Assembly (NCBI GenBank): GCA_965267475.1
Contig: OZ254079.1
Location: 3,534,001 to 3,598,000 of the forward strand
Direction of reading: 5' to 3'
Origin: JBCBKU01 sp965267475
GTDB lineage: Bacteria > Pseudomonadota > Alphaproteobacteria > Rhodobacterales > Rhodobacteraceae
DNA: 64,000 nt
Shown here: positions 45,239 to 53,814 of the stretch, one piece after another
Layout of the letters: each line of letters starts with the position of its first letter
Position numbering within the stretch: position 1 is the first letter of the stretch
Program-made: the position numbers and the translations under genes
The notes under the pieces: generated by a model
What the model was told of the DNA's origin: nothing
Seen by the model: only the letters and a program-made list of their open reading frames with translations
Database searches by the model: none

Positions 45239-45598
45239 TCAGTTGACCGGGACAAGCGCCTTTACCGGGAAGCGGTCGCCATTGTCGATGATCATGACCA
45301 GACGGTCACCGGCGCGCACGATGGTGTCGCAGCGGGCCGAGCCATTGTCGAAGTCGATGCAGACCTGCGACGCGTCATTGGTGGTCCAGCGCCCGGTCCA
45401 GTCGTCGCCCTCGGCGGTGTAGCGATACGCATAGGTCGCGTCGGCCCGGTAGGTGGCGGTGCTGTCGTCGAAGAACTGCATGACCTGACCCGAAAGGGCA
45501 TCGGCAAGACCGGCCTGGCTGAAGGGTTCATCCCCGGCGCGTTGCTGGGCTTGGGCGGGCAAAGCGGCGAGGCAAAGGGCGGCGAGGATCAGACGCAT
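45239..45598 (-). CDS. Small secreted protein of unknown function
   Basis: A 119-residue protein with a clear signal peptide, MRLILAALCLAALPAQAQ, cleaved near residue 18. The mature domain (~100 residues) is acidic with an aromatic-rich stretch (YRADATYAYRYTAEGDDWTGRW) and two Cys residues (VCIDF, SARCDT) that could form a disulfide in the periplasm. No family recognised with confidence. It stands alone, convergent with the glycosyltransferase gene. Confidence 0.7.
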   Translation of the reverse strand: MRLILAALCLAALPAQAQQRAGDEPFSQAGLADALSGQVMQFFDDSTATYRADATYAYRYTAEGDDWTGRWTTNDASQVCIDFDNGSARCDTIVRAGDRLVMIIDNGDRFPVKALVPVN

Positions 45599-45709
45599 GG
45601 CGGCTCCGGTCGGGTTCGGGTTTTCTGGGAGCCTAGCGGGGTTCTGGGTCGCCTGGGGTCACGATTGTGTTTCTTCCTCCACGAGGTATCCTGACAAGGG
45701 ATCCCAAAA

Positions 45710-46495
45710 TTGTGCAGGTGTATATTGCAGAAAAAGCAAATCGAGTTCCTTCACAAAGTGGATGTCAGTGTTCATGACCTCGAAAGACTTTCGAACGAGG
45801 CGAAGATCTTACTATTGGCAACATGCCAAGCAGTTTCCGAGGTAAATGTCTTTCTGAAAATGTACCTGTCGATATCGCATGAGCGAACTAAGTACACCGA
45901 AATTAATGCCATCAACAATGCTCATCGTCACATAATCATTAGAAATATGACCTCTAAGCTATTTGAGTACCATGAATTCTTGGGGCAAATGAAAGATAGC
46001 GATTTGAGTGACGACGCCGAACTTTCGAAGGCGATTTCAGATGTTCTTGATGGCTGGACTAAGCTAAAAAATTCGGATGGCTACAAGGTCGTTAGATCGC
46101 TGAGGCACGAAGCAACTTTTCACTATTCAGCCGATGCGTTTAGGAAGTCCTTGAAGCATTTGGATAGCCGTGGAGACATGTACCTATTATTTCATGAAAT
46201 GCAGGGCAATGATATTCATCCTATTGGCGTGGAATTAGTTTTTGTTTCGAGACTACGCCGAATGGTAGGTCGTGATGCCCGAGATGAAATTGTGCTTCGG
46301 AGGTACGAAGCTTGGCATGGATGGAGCCTGGAAGCTCTGTCGTGGCTTCGATCATGTCTTGAAGAGTTTTGGCTAACTCTATTCTTTGAGCCAATTGGAA
46401 AGTCTGGAAAGAAGATGATGTTTTGGTTGGATTCCGAGTACGTAGGCGATCTTAGACGAGTCAAGATGCCTGTTTTTCATCGTACGGAAGACTAG
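45710..46495 (+). CDS. Unknown cytosolic protein, AT-rich orphan
   Basis: A 261-residue protein not recognised as any family. It is largely helical and charged, with no signal peptide or membrane segments; segments such as RHEATFHYSADAFRK and WLRSCLEEFWLTLFFEP stand out. Base composition is clearly lower in GC than its neighbours, and its codon use follows, pointing to recent acquisition. The start is uncertain: a TTG at 45710 has AAGGGA upstream, a GTG at 45758 is an alternative. It lies alone between a secreted-protein gene and pyrG. Confidence 0.65.
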   Translation: MCRCILQKKQIEFLHKVDVSVHDLERLSNEAKILLLATCQAVSEVNVFLKMYLSISHERTKYTEINAINNAHRHIIIRNMTSKLFEYHEFLGQMKDSDLSDDAELSKAISDVLDGWTKLKNSDGYKVVRSLRHEATFHYSADAFRKSLKHLDSRGDMYLLFHEMQGNDIHPIGVELVFVSRLRRMVGRDARDEIVLRRYEAWHGWSLEALSWLRSCLEEFWLTLFFEPIGKSGKKMMFWLDSEYVGDLRRVKMPVFHRTED

Positions 46496-46787
46496 TATAC
46501 GTTGTGCGGTCCGTTTCTTTGCGGCTTTGGTTTCAATTTCGGAGAATTTCATGCCCTGAAATTCTTGGTTTTCCTGAATGGCTGGTGCGACGCAGGACTA
46601 AAAGAACCCGCGCGGAATCAAGGCCGCAGGCCGCCGCGCGATCGGCGGGCCGCCCCTTGGCCCGGCGATTGGCTGAAGTAAGAAACTCGCGTCGATGTTT
46701 TGCGGAATTGTTGGATAAAGAACTCCGATCAGGCGTCGGCTCGCCGCGCCTCGGCCCGCCGGTCGCGCTTCGGTCCGCCGTCCGGGT
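46496..46787. other. Gap between the AT-rich orphan gene and pyrG
   Basis: A 292-bp stretch where composition shifts from AT-rich back to GC-rich. No gene, tRNA or repeat was recognised. The pyrG 3' end is not duplicated here, unlike the purA and gnd tails. Confidence 0.4.
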
Positions 46788-48431
46788 CTACACCAACCTG
46801 CTCACATCCTTCGCGGCCCGCACGAAGTCCGCGAACAGCGGATGCGGCGCGAAGGGTTTCGATTTCAGCTCGGGGTGGAATTGCACACCGATGAACCAGG
46901 GGTGATCCTTTATCTCGACGATCTCAGGCAGCCGTCCGTCCGGTGACATGCCGGAAAAGCAAAGCCCCTGCGCCTCCAGCTTTTTCCGGTACTTGATGTC
47001 GACCTCATAGCGATGCCTGTGCCGTTCCTCGATCACCGTGCCGTCATAGACCTTTGAGACCAGCGAGCCCTCGGTCAGGTTCGCCGTATAGGCGCCTAGC
47101 CGCATCGTTCCGCCCTTGTCGTCATCGACTTTGCGCTTGGTGACGTGGTTGCCCTGCACCCATTCCTTCAGGTGATAGACCACGGGCTCGAAGCGCTTTT
47201 TCCCGGCCTCATGGTCGAACTCTTCCGAACCGGCATCTTCCAGACCGGCCAGATTGCGCGCGGCCTCGATCACCGCCATCTGCATGCCGAGGCAGATGCC
47301 CAGGTAGGGAATCTTCTTTTCGCGGGCAAACTGCGCGGCCTTGATCTTGCCCTCGGTGCCCCGTTCGCCGAAGCCGCCGGGCACCAGGATCGCGTGGAAA
47401 CCTTCAAGGTAGGGGGCGGGGTCTTCGCCTTCGAAAATCTCGGCGTCGATCCATTCGGCCTTGACCCGGGTCCGGTTGGCCATGCCGCCATGGGTCAGCG
47501 CCTCGGCAATCGACTTATAGGCGTCCTCAAGCTGGGTGTATTTGCCGACGATGGCGACCTTGATCTCGCCTTCGGCGTTGTGGATCCGGTCCTGCACATC
47601 GTGCCAGCGGTCAAGCGCGGGTTTGGGTGCGGGGGCGATCCGGAACGCATCCAGCACCGCCTGGTCAAGCCCTTCGCGGTGATAGGCCAGGGGTGCTTCA
47701 TAGATCGATTTGAGGTCGGGCGCGGCGATCACGTCTTCCTTCCGGACGTTGCAGAAGAGCGCGATCTTTTCCCGCTCTTTCTCGGGGATCGGTTTGTCCG
47801 AGCGGCAGACGAGGATGTCGGGCGCGATCCCGATGGACCGCAGTTCCTTGACCGAATGCTGGGTGGGCTTGGTCTTCAACTCACCGGACGCACCAATGTA
47901 CGGCAGCAGCGTGAGGTGCATGAAGATGCAGTCGCCGCGGGGTTTGTCCTGGGCGAACTGGCGGATGGCTTCGAAGAAAGGCAGGCCTTCGATGTCGCCG
48001 ACCGTGCCGCCGATTTCGCAGAGCATGAAATCGACCTCATCCTCACCGATCGAGATGAAGTCTTTGATCTCGTTCGTGACATGCGGGATGACCTGGATCG
48101 TCTTGCCCAGGTAATCGCCGCGGCGCTCTTTTTCCAGCACGGTCGAATAGATGCGGCCCGAGGACACAGAGTCGGTGCCGCGGGCGTGGACACCGGTGAA
48201 GCGTTCGTAATGGCCGAGGTCGAGATCGGTTTCGGCCCCGTCATCGGTCACAAAGACCTCGCCATGTTCAAAGGGCGACATCGTGCCGGGGTCGACGTTC
48301 AGATAGGGGTCAAGCTTCCGAAGACGCACGGTATAGCCCCGGGCCTGCAACAACGCGCCCAATGCGGCCGAGGCCAGGCCCTTTCCAAGCGACGACACAA
48401 CGCCACCTGTCACAAACACAAAACGCGCCAT
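46788..48431 (-). CDS. pyrG: CTP synthase
   Basis: A 547-residue bifunctional enzyme of the usual length. The N-terminal amidoligase domain starts MARFVFVTGGVVSSLGKGL with the P-loop SSLGKG, followed by the TMSPFEHGEVFVTDDGAETD nucleotide region. The C-terminal class I glutaminase has the nucleophile in GICLGMQ and the late QFHPE. It aminates UTP to CTP with glutamine and ATP. The frame open to 48554 is upstream noise. secG lies 177 bp upstream on the same strand, the standard alphaproteobacterial order. Confidence 0.97.
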   Translation of the reverse strand: MARFVFVTGGVVSSLGKGLASAALGALLQARGYTVRLRKLDPYLNVDPGTMSPFEHGEVFVTDDGAETDLDLGHYERFTGVHARGTDSVSSGRIYSTVLEKERRGDYLGKTIQVIPHVTNEIKDFISIGEDEVDFMLCEIGGTVGDIEGLPFFEAIRQFAQDKPRGDCIFMHLTLLPYIGASGELKTKPTQHSVKELRSIGIAPDILVCRSDKPIPEKEREKIALFCNVRKEDVIAAPDLKSIYEAPLAYHREGLDQAVLDAFRIAPAPKPALDRWHDVQDRIHNAEGEIKVAIVGKYTQLEDAYKSIAEALTHGGMANRTRVKAEWIDAEIFEGEDPAPYLEGFHAILVPGGFGERGTEGKIKAAQFAREKKIPYLGICLGMQMAVIEAARNLAGLEDAGSEEFDHEAGKKRFEPVVYHLKEWVQGNHVTKRKVDDDKGGTMRLGAYTANLTEGSLVSKVYDGTVIEERHRHRYEVDIKYRKKLEAQGLCFSGMSPDGRLPEIVEIKDHPWFIGVQFHPELKSKPFAPHPLFADFVRAAKDVSRLV

Positions 48432-48607
48432 CGCTGCCGGTATCCCCGTGTCTTGAACTGCTCTTCCGCCTCTGGCCGACACAGACGGCCGGGCGTATCC
48501 ACGGGATTTAAGTGTACCGGGATTCGGGGCGGGGCCACAAGGGCCGAACCGCAAGATGATGTGGGTTTTTCAACCGGGGGCCCAAAAACTGGCCGGTTGC
48601 CAGAGGT

Positions 48608-48958
48608 TTACTCGGCCGCCGGGGGCACCAAAGGCTGGTCATCCAGGCTGGGCGGCAGAAGGTCTTCGCCCGCAGGCACCGTGCCGTCGCCCGACGGTTG
48701 CTCAACCCCCAATCGGTCCACGACCGATCCACTCGACGCGTTCTGCGCCGCCAGGATCGTCAGCGTGATTGAGGTTGCAATGAAGGCAATCGCGAAAGCC
48801 CAGGTCAGCTTGCCCAGGGCCGTGGCAGCACCGCGCGAAGACACAACGCCACCTCCGCCGCCGATCCCAAGGCCGCCGCCTTCCGACCGCTGCAACAGCA
48901 CGACACCGATCAGGCAAAGCGCCAGAATCAAATGTACGATCAGAATGACGTTTTCCAT
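48608..48958 (-). CDS. secG: Preprotein translocase subunit SecG
   Basis: A 116-residue inner-membrane protein with two helices (NVILIVHLILALCLIGVVLL and LTWAFAIAFIATSITLTILA) separated by the SecG loop LLQRSEGGGLGIGGGGG. It assists SecYE in protein export. The acidic, Pro-rich C-terminal tail of ~40 residues is typical of alphaproteobacteria. It precedes pyrG on the same strand. Confidence 0.95.
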   Translation of the reverse strand: MENVILIVHLILALCLIGVVLLQRSEGGGLGIGGGGGVVSSRGAATALGKLTWAFAIAFIATSITLTILAAQNASSGSVVDRLGVEQPSGDGTVPAGEDLLPPSLDDQPLVPPAAE

Positions 48959-49061
48959 CGGAGCCCTTCAGGATGCGGCCTAAGACCCGGCGTATCTAAA
49001 GCCCCGACTGCGTCATCGCAAGGCTTTCCCGTCTTTGGTCCGAAAATATCCAGGGGGGGGT

Positions 49062-49084
49062 CCGGGGGGACAGCGTCCCCCCGG
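49062..49084 (-). terminator. Strong GC hairpin, probable terminator
   Basis: CCGGGGGGAC and GTCCCCCCGG form a 10-bp stem with the triloop AGC. On the minus strand it follows the secreted-protein gene that ends at 49123 and is succeeded by a C-run and GGATATTTTC, a common transcript-end layout in Rhodobacterales. Confidence 0.65.
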
Positions 49085-49122
49085 CACCGCGACGCCGAAG
49101 GCGGCGCAAAACCTCATACCGA

Positions 49123-49608
49123 TCAAAGCGCCTCGATCGCGTCCCGCGTATTCTCGGCAAACGCGTCGATCAGCGCGTCGTAATAGGCCTCGGTCGCGGC
49201 AGGCAGGACGACCGTATTCTCGGGCAAATCGCCCACTGGCGCGGCCTCGGCATTCAGGATCACTTTCACTTGATCCTTCGGCGGGGCGCCAAGTTCATCC
49301 ATCAGGAAGACCCAGCCTTCCATGTAGTTGAAGGCCCCTTGCGGGTTCAGGCGTTCCGAGCCGGAAAAGCTCACCTCGTTCAAGCGAACACGGACTACCA
49401 TGTCATCGCCGTCGGGAAGCTGCGCCACTTTTTGCGCGATGGCCTCTTCCAGATCCTCTTCGATCCGGGGCCAGAATTTCAGCGTGTTGTCGCCAGCGCC
49501 GTCGGTCAGGTGAACGTCGACATTCAGGCGGACCGCGTTCTGAGCCACGGCGGTCAAGGGAAGCGCCGCAACAAGAGCGGCCAAAGTGATATTACGAATA
49601 GCAGTCAT
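49123..49608 (-). CDS. Secreted protein of unknown function
   Basis: A 161-residue protein with signal peptide MTAIRNITLAALVAALPLTA followed by VAQ. A near-perfect ribosome site AGAAGGAGGT precedes the ATG at 49608, so it is probably well expressed. The mature domain alternates acidic helices and strands (FWPRIEEDLEEAIAQKVAQ; VVRVRLNEVSFSGS) and recalls small periplasmic lipoprotein-like folds, but no family could be named. The frame open to 49758 lacks support. Confidence 0.75.
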   Translation of the reverse strand: MTAIRNITLAALVAALPLTAVAQNAVRLNVDVHLTDGAGDNTLKFWPRIEEDLEEAIAQKVAQLPDGDDMVVRVRLNEVSFSGSERLNPQGAFNYMEGWVFLMDELGAPPKDQVKVILNAEAAPVGDLPENTVVLPAATEAYYDALIDAFAENTRDAIEAL

Positions 49609-49961
49609 GTTAGACCTCCTTCTCAATGCGAAGGGGCCTCGTGCCGCCCCCGCGCAATAGGGAAGGTATGGGTGTTCCGGGCCGGATTCCTGGTCTTTTT
49701 GGCATCGGCGGAATCCCCTCTGCGAGAAATTGCCTGCGGGGTTGACCTGTGTTTTCAACGGGTTGTCCGAAGGGATGGCAAAAGCCCGCTGGGTTGGCGT
49801 GCCGGGAAAACAGGCCCAGGAGGACCAAACAGTGCCAGGCGTTGACTGTTGCCGTTTGGCGACAGGGTGTTGCGTATTGGTGTCGGTGCCCGGGGCGCCC
49901 TAGGCCTATCGCAGGGCTGGGTCAGATGGACGCGGTTGAAACGCCATGGCGTTCCTGCCGC

Positions 49962-50357
49962 TTATTCATCGACGTCATCCATATCCGCCTGGCCGGTCAG
50001 GCGGCGGCGAACGATGCTCCATGACAACCCGATCCCAAGGACCAGCGACAGGATCAGGATGCCCAGCCACGTGGTGAACCCCCGGTTTTCAAGCGACAGG
50101 ATCCCGAAATCCACCAGAACCCAGATCAGCGCGCCTGCAACGGCGGCGACCAAGGCGATCCCGAAGACGCCAATCGACCGGAACGTGGCCCGCAGGTAAA
50201 TCACATAGCCCACCAGCAGAAGAAGCCCGAACAGCAGGATCAGCGGCATCTGGTCCGGCCAGTTGGCCGAGGTCCAGCGCAGGAAATTGAAATCCGTCGG
50301 GTTGAAGGTCAGCGCCAGCAGCAGAAACGCCGCCAGCCATCGGATGAGAAAGCCCAT
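49962..50357 (-). CDS. Membrane protein of DUF6524 type
   Basis: A 131-residue protein with four hydrophobic helices (LIRWLAAFLLLALTF; MPLILLFGLLLLVGYVIYL; IALVAAVAGALIWVLVDFGIL; WLGILILSLVLGIGLSW) and an acidic end. The N-terminus, MGFLIRWLAAF then NPTDFNFLRW, resembles the DUF6524 family common in Rhodobacterales; I am fairly but not fully sure of the number. Function unknown. It is transcribed divergently from purA. Confidence 0.7.
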   Translation of the reverse strand: MGFLIRWLAAFLLLALTFNPTDFNFLRWTSANWPDQMPLILLFGLLLLVGYVIYLRATFRSIGVFGIALVAAVAGALIWVLVDFGILSLENRGFTTWLGILILSLVLGIGLSWSIVRRRLTGQADMDDVDE

Positions 50358-50494
50358 GCGGGGTCCTTTCGGGTGTCGGCCTGGCCCCTTTCCTGCCTTT
50401 CCGGGCGGGCCTCTGTCCAGCCCGCCGAATTACGGCTTTCGCGCCCGTGGCCTGCCCGCTATAGAGCCACGGGTTTGAACGAAGGGGTCTGGCC

Positions 50495-51787
50495 ATGGCC
50501 AATGTCGCGGTGATCGGCGCCCAATGGGGCGATGAGGGCAAGGGCAAGCTGGTCGACTGGCTGAGCGAACGGGCCGATGTGATCGTTCGCTTTCAGGGCG
50601 GACACAACGCGGGCCACACGCTGGTCATTGGCGAGGATGTGTTCAAGCTGCATGCCTTGCCCTCGGGCGTGGTGCGGGGCGGCAAGCTGTCGGTCATCGG
50701 CAATGGCGTGGTTCTGGACCCCTGGCATCTGGTCGAGGAAATCGCGGGCATCCGCGCGCAGGGGGTCGAGATTACGCCCGAGACGCTGATGATTGCCGAG
50801 AACACGCCCCTGATCCTTCCGATCCATGGCGAGTTGGACCGCGCCCGCGAAAGCCAGAACGCGGTGGCGAAGATCGGGACGACGGGCCGCGGGATTGGTC
50901 CGGCCTATGAAGATAAGGTCGGGCGCCGGTCGGTTCGGGTCGCGGATCTGGGCGATGCGGCGACTTTGGAAAAGCGCGTGGACCGGGCGCTGGTCCATCA
51001 CGATGCCTTGCGGCGGGGCCTGGCTCTGCCGGAGGTCGACCGCGACGGGTTGATGGCCAAACTGCATGAGATCGCGGATGAGATCCTGGCCTATGCCGCG
51101 CCGGTCTGGAAGGTTCTGGCCGAGGCGCGCAAAGCTGGCAAGCGGATCCTGTTCGAAGGGGCGCAAGGCGCGCTTCTGGACATCGATTTCGGGACGTATC
51201 CATTTGTGACCTCGTCCAATGTGATCGCCGGTCAGGCGGCCACCGGGTCGGGCCTTGGGCCCGGCGCCGTCGATTTCGTGCTTGGCATCGTGAAGGCCTA
51301 TACGACCCGGGTGGGCGAAGGGCCGTTCCCGACCGAGCTTTTTGATGATGACGGCCAAAGGCTGGGTGAACGCGGCCACGAGTTCGGGACCACCACAGGC
51401 CGGAAGCGCCGGTGCGGCTGGTTCGATGCGGTACTGGTGAAGCAGACATGCGCGACCTCGGGCGTCTCGGGCATCGCGCTGACCAAGCTCGACGTGCTGG
51501 ACGGGTTTGAGGAACTGAAGATCTGTGTGGGCTACGAATTGGACGGTCAGACCATCGACCATCTGCCAACAGCGGCCGACCAGCAGGCCCGCGTGACCCC
51601 GGTCTATGAGACGATGCCGGGTTGGTCCGCCTCGACGGAAGGTGCGCGCAGCTGGGCGGATCTTCCGGCCGAAGCGATCAAATATGTCCGCCGGGTGGAA
51701 GAGCTGATCGATTGCCCCGTCGCGCTTCTGTCGACCTCACCCGAGCGGGAGGACACGATCCTGGTGCGGGACCCGTTCGCGGATTGA
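50495..51787 (+). CDS. purA: Adenylosuccinate synthetase
   Basis: A 430-residue enzyme of standard length joining IMP and aspartate with GTP in AMP synthesis. The P-loop GDEGKGK lies at residues 11-17; GHNAGHTLVI and the IMP site TTGRGIGPAYEDK follow. It is complete to the C-terminal RVEELIDCPVALLSTSPERE and DTILVRDPFAD. Its last ~33 codons and the sequence just beyond the stop are repeated four times downstream. The repeats share GAC where purA has GAG (codon before DTILV), so purA's own tail is the odd one out, as expected if the newest inserted module supplied it. Confidence 0.97.
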   Translation: MANVAVIGAQWGDEGKGKLVDWLSERADVIVRFQGGHNAGHTLVIGEDVFKLHALPSGVVRGGKLSVIGNGVVLDPWHLVEEIAGIRAQGVEITPETLMIAENTPLILPIHGELDRARESQNAVAKIGTTGRGIGPAYEDKVGRRSVRVADLGDAATLEKRVDRALVHHDALRRGLALPEVDRDGLMAKLHEIADEILAYAAPVWKVLAEARKAGKRILFEGAQGALLDIDFGTYPFVTSSNVIAGQAATGSGLGPGAVDFVLGIVKAYTTRVGEGPFPTELFDDDGQRLGERGHEFGTTTGRKRRCGWFDAVLVKQTCATSGVSGIALTKLDVLDGFEELKICVGYELDGQTIDHLPTAADQQARVTPVYETMPGWSASTEGARSWADLPAEAIKYVRRVEELIDCPVALLSTSPEREDTILVRDPFAD

Positions 51788-51822
51788 AGACGAGATTTCC
51801 GGCGGGAGCCCAAACCACCGAA
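51691..51822 (+). repeat. purA: purA-tail repeat, copy 1 (in purA)
   Basis: This is the 3' end of purA (last ~33 codons and stop) plus about 35 bp beyond, ending in GAGCCCAAACCACCG. It is the reference for four further copies and lacks the conserved upstream segment that precedes the others. Confidence 0.9.
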
Positions 51823-51928
51823 TGCTGCACATTGCAAAGATGTCCGTCTTTAAGCGATAGTAACCGAACAAGATTGGATAGTTGGCATTGACGCAGTTTT
51901 TCTCATCCTTTGAATTCCGTGGGTTCAG

Positions 51929-52792
51929 ATGACTTGGTTTTGGAAACGGAAAGAGGATGACGGTGAGTATTCTATCTATGCAATCGCTTACGATGTTGAG
52001 GTCACTGGCGAAGCACTGATTCGTCAGCTCTCTACGGTCGAGCGAAAGACTTTAGACGAACAGGTGGAGGCGTTCGAAAGGGTTACTGAGACGTGTCGGA
52101 CAGAGACGAGCTTAAACTCGTTGGCCCACATTGATGCTATCCTCGCTCGGGACCCGAAGATAGGTGAAAAAAACGCTGTCTCTCTCGTGGTGGACCATTC
52201 TGGATCGTTGAAAGGTCAAAGGGCAATAATCGCCTGTTTGGTGGTTCAAATAGTCAGTGATTTCCTTAGCCGACTGGGCGTAAGATATGAGATTTTGGGT
52301 TTTACTACCGCCGCTTGGAAGGGTGGTAAGTCTCGCCAGCTATGGATCAAAAAAGGGCGTCCAAGGAACCCCGGCCGCCTAAATGATCTGTTGCACATAC
52401 TTTATCGCGAGGCATCAAACACAAGCCCTGGAGCACCTTGGTCAGTTCACAACATTCTCCGGAGCGATATCCTAAAAGAAAACATCGACGGCGAAGCAGT
52501 GTTCTGGGCCGCTGAACGATTGAAGAACCTAGACGCAGAGCAAAACTTGATCATTGTAGTTTCTGACGGAGCGCCAGTCGACGACAGTACGTTGAATGAG
52601 AATCGACCAGATTTCTTGTGGCGCCATCTGGAGGCAATCGTTTCTGATTTGAAGGCAACACCGCGTTTTCGCATTGCTGCAATTGGTATCGATCACGATG
52701 TTGGACGCTTATATCCGTCCGCAATACGGGTTGACCGCCTCGCAGAAGTCCCAACCGAACTCCCTGACTATCTTGGGGAACTCTTTAGGTAA
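51929..52792 (+). CDS. Orphan CobT-type VWA-domain protein (module A cargo)
   Basis: A 287-residue protein whose last ~200 residues closely follow the C-terminal VWA domain of cobaltochelatase CobT. The MIDAS motif DHSGS is at residues 89-93, then FTTAAWKGGKSR at 125-136, GRPRNPGRLNDLLHILYR, LKENIDGEAVFWAAERL and VVSDGAPVDDSTLNEN. The acidic N-terminal region of true CobT is missing and no cobalamin gene is near. GC content is lower than purA's. A stand-alone metal-ion-dependent adhesion domain may partner an AAA ATPase encoded elsewhere. It is the only gene between purA-tail copies 1 and 2. Confidence 0.85.
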   Translation: MTWFWKRKEDDGEYSIYAIAYDVEVTGEALIRQLSTVERKTLDEQVEAFERVTETCRTETSLNSLAHIDAILARDPKIGEKNAVSLVVDHSGSLKGQRAIIACLVVQIVSDFLSRLGVRYEILGFTTAAWKGGKSRQLWIKKGRPRNPGRLNDLLHILYREASNTSPGAPWSVHNILRSDILKENIDGEAVFWAAERLKNLDAEQNLIIVVSDGAPVDDSTLNENRPDFLWRHLEAIVSDLKATPRFRIAAIGIDHDVGRLYPSAIRVDRLAEVPTELPDYLGELFR

Positions 52793-52820
52793 GCGGCCAT
52801 TGGCGTGGTCGTCTCAAAGG

Positions 52821-53008
52821 TCGGCCTTGTCCGCATTGCCGCAGATGGTGGCACCGTCTGCCATCCCATATTTCCACCGGGTCGAGGAACTGATCGATTG
52901 CCCCGTCGCGCTTTTGTCGACCTCACCCGAGCGGGACGACACGATCCTGGTGCGGGACCCGTTCGCGGACTGAGGGCGGGATGTCCGGTTTGAGCCCAAA
53001 GTGACCGG
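52821..53008 (+). repeat. purA-tail repeat, copy 2, with upstream element segment
   Basis: The purA-like tail runs from 52877 to the stop at 52971-52973 and continues to about 53008. It is preceded by the element segment beginning TTGTCCGCATTGCCGC and ending CCATATTTCCACC. The tail frame reads RVEELIDCPVALLSTSPERD, the closest to purA with copy 5. No start codon makes it a likely gene. Confidence 0.88.
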
Positions 53009-53040
53009 ACACGCGCGAATATTGACTCTCCAGAAGCAGC

Positions 53041-53484
53041 CTATTCGACTTCCAAAATTAGCTTTTGATCGAAGTAGAACCCTTCGTCGTCAGCTTGCAT
53101 TATCCCTGCATAATTTTCGTTGAGGTGCGAGAGCAGCGGCCCGAGCAAATCGAGGGTGCTGTCTGTATCAAGGTCTCCGAAAATCACTTGAACAGCGACG
53201 ATGGATTTTGCCGAATTGAGCGTAGCGGCAACTGTATCCAAGTCACCGACCCCATGAGTTGCCAACTCAAGAAGCTCTTCTATTTCATCTTCAAATTCTG
53301 CCGTGCCCGGAACCGAAACATCAATCTGTCCCACAAGTCGTCCATCGACAAAAACATCACCCAAACTTTGATCTGATCCCTCGATCCCGATTGAAAATTC
53401 TTCCTGCACTCTCTGGACGTCTATCTCTAGCTCCCTCAGACGCGGTGGAGAATCTGTGGTTACTCGGCGTATGAAATAACTCAT
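53041..53484 (-). CDS. Unknown acidic protein (module B cargo)
   Basis: A 147-residue protein (MSYFIRRVTTDSPPRLRELE ... KLILEVE), acidic, without signal peptide or membrane helix. Segments such as FEDEIEELLELATHGVGDLDTV suggest a mixed alpha/beta fold. It is the only gene between purA-tail copies 2 and 3 and lies on the opposite strand to purA. Composition is lower in GC than the core genes. Small acidic single-gene cargo can be an immunity or anti-phage protein, but no motif proves it. The longer frame to 53952 runs backwards through copy 3 and is rejected. Confidence 0.65.
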   Translation of the reverse strand: MSYFIRRVTTDSPPRLRELEIDVQRVQEEFSIGIEGSDQSLGDVFVDGRLVGQIDVSVPGTAEFEDEIEELLELATHGVGDLDTVAATLNSAKSIVAVQVIFGDLDTDSTLDLLGPLLSHLNENYAGIMQADDEGFYFDQKLILEVE

Positions 53485-53540
53485 GGCAACAAACACTAAC
53501 GGCGTTCGAGCCGCTTGTGAACAGCACGCGGCAGGAACGA

Positions 53541-53728
53541 CAGCAATGTCCGCATTGCCGCCATCTAAGGCACCAACTGCCAACCCATACTTCCACCGGG
53601 TCGAGGAACGGACCGATTGCCCAGTCGCGCGTCTGTCGACCTCGCCCGAGCGGGACGACACGATCCTGGTGCGGGACCCGTTCGCGGGTTGAGGGCGGGA
53701 TTTCCGCTGTGAGCCCAAACCTACCGGA
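53541..53728 (+). repeat. purA-tail repeat, copy 3, with upstream element segment
   Basis: The tail runs from 53596 to the stop at 53690-53692 and on to about 53728. Upstream is the element segment AATGTCCGCATTGCCGCC ending in CCATACTTCCACC. The tail frame reads RVEERTDCPVARLSTSPERD. Downstream similarity to the purA flank extends ~40 bp further (TTGCA, GATGTC). Confidence 0.88.
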
Positions 53729-53814
53729 TGCAGTGGCTTGCATGGATGTCTGCGTCGGCGGACATGCCACAATGACGGTTGCACCTTTGTCGTTTGTGAC
53801 TGACGGTCCGGGAT

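Noticed and set aside
46496..46787. Possible duplication of the pyrG tail, by analogy with purA and gnd
   Set aside because: I looked for the pyrG end sequence in the flanking region and found no second copy.
52674..52973. Open reading frames ending in the purA-like tail (also 53483-53692 and 56363-57190)
   Set aside because: They run through module cargo or spacer in the wrong frame and gain similarity to PurA only in the last ~35 residues. They are repeat tails, not genes.
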